From positions 1-64,000 of the forward strand of contig JBCBKP010000013.1 of assembly GCA_038521625.1 (NCBI GenBank): a stretch of 64,000 nt of DNA, given 5' to 3'. Both the position numbers and the translations under genes were made by a program. Below are positions 61,007 to 64,000 of this stretch, piece after piece. The number at the start of each line of letters is the position of its first letter. The first letter of the stretch is position 1. The notes beneath the pieces were generated by a model. That model had not been told where the DNA came from, ran no database searches, and worked only from the letters and a program-made list of their open reading frames with translations. Origin of the DNA: JBCBKP01 sp038521625. GTDB taxonomy: Bacteria; Planctomycetota; Phycisphaerae; Phycisphaerales; UBA1924.

Positions 61007-62715
61007 CACCGACGCCCACCCCCGGCGGGCTGCGCTGGACCAGCCTGATCGGCCTCGGCCTGCGCCTCAAGCTCGCCGCCCGACGCGCCAAGCTCGCCGA
61101 CACAACCCACTGGCAGCAGCAGAGCGCCCGCCTGCAGGCCGGCGTCCTCCGCGACAACCTCGCAAAGGCCGCGGGCACCGAGATCGGCCGCGAGCACGGC
61201 TTCGCCAAGCTGGCCTCGATCACGCGTGATGACCAACTCTGGGACGCGTACCGCGCCGCGGTGCCGCTCGGCGACTGGTATTCGATCAAGGACCGCGTCG
61301 CCCGCATGCGCGAGCAGGGCGAGCCCGACGTCCTCTGGCCCGGCCTGGTCGGTCACTTCGCCCAGACCAGCGGCACCACCGCCGGCGACAAGTTCATCCC
61401 CGTCTCGCGCGAGATGTTCAAGTCGAACTACAACGCCAGCCTCGACATCTTCGCCCACCTCATGAACCGGGAGGTCAGCCCCGAACGCCTCATGGGCGGG
61501 CGCTGCCTCTTCCTCGGCGGCTCCAGCGACCTCAAGGCCAACGAGCACGGCGTCATCACCGGCGACCTCTCCGGCCTCGTCACCCCGCTGATCCGCTGGC
61601 CGCTCTCGGCGATCTACTCGCCCGGGCCGAAGATCGCCCTGCTCGACGACTGGCCCGCCAAGATCGAGGCCATGGCCGATCTCACGCTCCGCCAGGACAT
61701 CCGCTTCATCAGCGGCATGCCCAGCTGGGCCCACGCCCTGATGACCCGCGTCGTCGGGCTCGCCCGCGAGCGCGGAAGCGACGCCGAGTCCATCCTCGAC
61801 ATCTGGCCGCACCTCACCGTCTTCGTCCACGGCGGCGTGCGCTACGAGCCGTTCCGACGTCGCCTCGGCGAGGTCGTCACCGGCTCGCCCGAGGGCGACT
61901 TCGCGCACCGCCACGAGCTCTACCCCGCCAGCGAGGGCTTCGTCGCGATGCAGGACGAGCCCAACCCGGGCGGCGCGCAGGCGGGACTCCGCCTCAACGT
62001 CGACCTCGGCAACGCGTTCGAGTTCGTCCCGACCGAACTCGTCCGCGACGACGGCTCGCTCGCCGACGACGCCGTCAGCCACCACGCCGGCCAGGTCGAG
62101 ACCGGCGTCCGCTACTGCGTCGTCATCTCCAGCTGCGCCGGCCTCTGGCGATACAACATCGGCGACGTCGTCGAGTTCGACAGCGTCCCGGACGGACTCG
62201 AGCACGGCGACGCCCGCGCCGGCACCGGCCCGGCGCGACTGCGGATCGTCGGCCGGCACCGCCACTTCATCAACGCCTTCGGCGAGAACCTCATCGTCGA
62301 GCACATCGAGACCGCCGTCGCCGCCGCCGCCGCCGAGACCGGACTCGAGACCGGCGAGTTCACCGCCGCGCCCGTCTACCCCGCCCACGGCACGCCCGCC
62401 GGACTCGAGCTCGTGATCGAGTTGCCGGCCGATCTCCCGCGGGACCGCCTCGCGGCGCTCGGCTCTGCGTTCGACGTTTCGCTGAAGGCCCAGAACGTCG
62501 ACTACGCCACCAAGCGCGGCGAGGACCTCGGCATGGCCCCCCCGACCCTCACGCCCGTCCCGCCGGGCGCCTTCCACCGCTGGATGGCCGGACGCGGCAA
62601 GCTGGGCGGCCAGCACAAGTGCCCCCGCTGCGCCAACCACCGCGACTTCGTCGAGGGCGTCGCCGTCTCGGCGGGCGTCCGGGCCGAGCTACCCGAGACC
62701 GCGCAGACCCGCTAG
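61003..62715 (+). CDS. GH3-like acyl-adenylate/amido synthetase
   Basis: The 570-residue protein matches the GH3 family, which makes acyl-amino-acid conjugates in plants and also occurs in some bacteria. Motifs are FAQTSGTTAGDKFIPVS (ATP loop), RFISGMPSWAHALM, HELYPASEGFVAMQ, GLWRYNIGDVVEF, LRIVGRHRHFINAFGENLI and the C-terminal VDYATKRGEDLG. The tail carries KCPRCANHRDF, a CxxC motif I do not associate with plant GH3 enzymes. It is translationally coupled to an alpha/beta hydrolase and followed by DinB-like and NRDE-type genes. The substrate is unknown. Confidence 0.85.
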   Translation: MTPTPTPGGLRWTSLIGLGLRLKLAARRAKLADTTHWQQQSARLQAGVLRDNLAKAAGTEIGREHGFAKLASITRDDQLWDAYRAAVPLGDWYSIKDRVARMREQGEPDVLWPGLVGHFAQTSGTTAGDKFIPVSREMFKSNYNASLDIFAHLMNREVSPERLMGGRCLFLGGSSDLKANEHGVITGDLSGLVTPLIRWPLSAIYSPGPKIALLDDWPAKIEAMADLTLRQDIRFISGMPSWAHALMTRVVGLARERGSDAESILDIWPHLTVFVHGGVRYEPFRRRLGEVVTGSPEGDFAHRHELYPASEGFVAMQDEPNPGGAQAGLRLNVDLGNAFEFVPTELVRDDGSLADDAVSHHAGQVETGVRYCVVISSCAGLWRYNIGDVVEFDSVPDGLEHGDARAGTGPARLRIVGRHRHFINAFGENLIVEHIETAVAAAAAETGLETGEFTAAPVYPAHGTPAGLELVIELPADLPRDRLAALGSAFDVSLKAQNVDYATKRGEDLGMAPPTLTPVPPGAFHRWMAGRGKLGGQHKCPRCANHRDFVEGVAVSAGVRAELPETAQTR

Positions 62716-62778
62716 CCTATCGCTCCAAACGCCGGGTCTAGCGACACCCGGCGGCCGATCTGTACGGAGGCCACACCC

Positions 62779-63327
62779 ATGACAGACAGACACGGAATCC
62801 GGCTCGCCGCCGCGGCCGACGCGGTCCTGCTCCAGGCCGCGTCGCTGCTCGACAGCCTCAGCGACGATCAGTACGCCGCCAGCCACGAGCGCGCCAAGGG
62901 CGCCTCGATCGGCCAGCACCTGCGCCACGCCCTCGACCACTTCCGCGTGCTCCTCGAGCGCGGTCCCGCCGCCACCGGCGACGACGCCGAGCCGGTCTGC
63001 TACGACCGGCGCGAGCGCGGCACGGCGATCGAGAGCGACCGCGCCGCCGCCGGCCGGCTCATCGCGGAGCTCCGCGACCAGCTCGCCCAGTGCGAGGAGG
63101 TCGATCTCAACTGGCCCGTCAGCGTCAGCGTCATGATCGACGCCGAGGGCAACGAGATCGCGATCGAGTCGGGCATGCTCCGCGAGCTCGCCTTCGTCAC
63201 GCACCACGCGATCCACCATCTCGCCATGATACGCCCGCTCGCCGAGGACCTCGGCGTCGGGCTGACCGACGGCTTCGGTCGCGCCCCCTCGACGTGCAAG
63301 CACGACCGCGAGACCGCGAAGGCCTGA
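62779..63327 (+). CDS. DinB-like metal-binding protein
   Basis: The 182-residue helical protein has the DinB/YfiT four-helix pattern. His47, His50 and His54 are in SIGQHLRHALDHFRVLL, and a later HHAIHHLAM cluster (about residues 142-147) probably completes a metal site. It may be a thiol-S-transferase-like or metal-dependent enzyme; the substrate is unknown. GGAGG precedes the ATG. It lies 63 bases downstream of the GH3-like gene. Confidence 0.8.
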   Translation: MTDRHGIRLAAAADAVLLQAASLLDSLSDDQYAASHERAKGASIGQHLRHALDHFRVLLERGPAATGDDAEPVCYDRRERGTAIESDRAAAGRLIAELRDQLAQCEEVDLNWPVSVSVMIDAEGNEIAIESGMLRELAFVTHHAIHHLAMIRPLAEDLGVGLTDGFGRAPSTCKHDRETAKA

Positions 63328-63346
63328 ACCCGCGGGTGACCCACGC

Positions 63347-64000
63347 GTGTGCACCGTCAGTCTCATCCCGGTCGAGGGCGGATACCGCCTGCTCCACAGC
63401 CGCGACGAGCTCCGCGCCCGCAGCCCCGGCGCGCCGCCGAGCGAGCTGGCCGTCGGCGACCGCCGCGCGATCGCGCCGCGCGACCCCGACGCCGGTGGCA
63501 CCTGGCTCGCCCTCCGCTGCGACGGCGCCACCTTCGCCATCACCAACGTCAACCCCGAGCCCGCGCCGAGCAAGCCGCACGCCCCGATCTCCCGCGGCTC
63601 GCTCGTCGACGGCATGCTCGCCCTCGAGCCCGAGCCGGGCGCGGTCGGCCCCTGGGTCCGCTCGCGCGACCTGATGCGCCTCGCCTGCTTCCGCGCGATC
63701 CTCGTCGAGCCCGCCGGCCGCGCCTGGAGCTGGGTCTGGGACGGCGCCTCGCTCGCCGAGGAGACCACCGGCGAGATGGGCCCGGTCGTCTGGGTCAGCA
63801 GCGGCCTCGGCGATTCCAAGGTCGAGCCCCGCGTGCCCTTGTTCGCTTCCATGCTCGCCGCCGATCCCACCCCAGAGCGCCAGGACGCATTCCACCGCCA
63901 CATCTGGGAGGACCGCCCCGAGATTAGCGTCCTCATGGCTCGCGAGGACGCCCGCACCGTCAGCATCGCCAGCGCCGAGCGCGTCCGCGACCGCCTCTCC
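63347..64000 (+). CDS. NRDE/TANGO2-family protein (partial, 3' end outside window)
   Basis: The 218 visible residues begin MCTVSLIPVEGGYRLLHSRDELRAR. After Met removal the N-terminal Cys would be the nucleophile of an Ntn-hydrolase fold, as expected for the NRDE (TANGO2) family; here the family's NRDE reads SRDE. GTWLALRCDGATFAITNVN, SRGSLVDGMLAL and VWVSSGLGDSKVEPR fit the family. The GTG start is chosen because it is the only one giving MCTV. It follows the DinB-like gene by 19 bases. Function unknown; membrane or heme trafficking has been suggested for eukaryotic members. Confidence 0.85.
   Translation, partial: MCTVSLIPVEGGYRLLHSRDELRARSPGAPPSELAVGDRRAIAPRDPDAGGTWLALRCDGATFAITNVNPEPAPSKPHAPISRGSLVDGMLALEPEPGAVGPWVRSRDLMRLACFRAILVEPAGRAWSWVWDGASLAEETTGEMGPVVWVSSGLGDSKVEPRVPLFASMLAADPTPERQDAFHRHIWEDRPEISVLMAREDARTVSIASAERVRDRLS

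Overview
The window is one 64 kb stretch of high-GC bacterial chromosome with dense, mostly single-copy housekeeping genes and short intergenic gaps. No gap longer than 300 bases is without a gene. I see no insertion sequence, prophage, rRNA operon or CRISPR array. The mix of genes points to Planctomycetota, probably Phycisphaerae: futalosine-route menaquinone synthesis (mqnB), a pilM-N-O-P-B cluster with an enlarged ATPase, a DUF1573/rhodanese/MauE-like set, a long AsmA-like protein, an isolated rpsR and frequent GTG/TTG starts. The placement is inference from gene content; no 16S gene is present.

Layout. 1-5.4 kb: a partial membrane protein diverging from trpC, a secreted TlpA-type thioredoxin, a small secreted protein, tRNA-Arg(CCU) and a glycogen-debranching enzyme. 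5.4-6.7 kb: four tandem paralogous one-TM membrane proteins sharing a SHOCT-like motif. 6.8-14.7 kb: aat, an unknown protein, purE-purK, amt-glnK, a VIT-family metal transporter and acetyl-CoA synthetase. 14.8-20.3 kb: a type IV pilus/type II secretion operon (pilM, N, O, P, B). 20.4-31.9 kb: futalosine hydrolase, a membrane-fusion lipoprotein, an HD-GYP protein, and an apparent operon of AsmA-like protein, LOG protein, lipoprotein and Ca/Na exchanger. 32-38.3 kb: radA, a 32-codon small ORF, a secreted unknown and gyrA. 38.4-43.6 kb: a STAS protein, an ABC ATPase and a PP2C phosphatase (partner-switching parts), DUF192, GluQ-RS, pterin carbinolamine dehydratase and a frameshifted SYLF lipoprotein. 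43.6-57.7 kb: a zinc-ribbon membrane protein, an MBL-fold lipoprotein, a serine hydrolase, an HNH protein, purH with a BamB-like lipoprotein, ribE, two small unknowns, an fRMsr-type reductase, rpsR, the DUF1573-rhodanese-MauE set, a Dus enzyme and a YkgJ-type protein. 57.8-64 kb: a LolC/LolD-like exporter, then alpha/beta hydrolase, GH3-like protein, DinB-like protein and an NRDE/TANGO2-type protein cut by the window edge.

Functional themes. Purine synthesis is represented by purE, purK and purH, and nitrogen uptake and sensing by amt plus a PII protein that lacks the uridylylated tyrosine. Envelope biogenesis is well represented (pilus assembly, LolCD-like export, AsmA-like and BamB-like proteins, and many lipoproteins).

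The most distinctive signals are the following. A TANNNT -10-like hexamer lies 5-8 bases before the start codon of nine genes, which suggests leaderless mRNAs. The four-gene SHOCT-like array has no function I recognise. The SYLF gene is broken by one missing base. A perfect dyad frames the -10 of amt-glnK. Stable hairpins sit at the probable 5' ends of the rpsR, acs and DUF1573 transcripts. Promoter, hairpin and start calls were made by eye; no database search or folding program was run.
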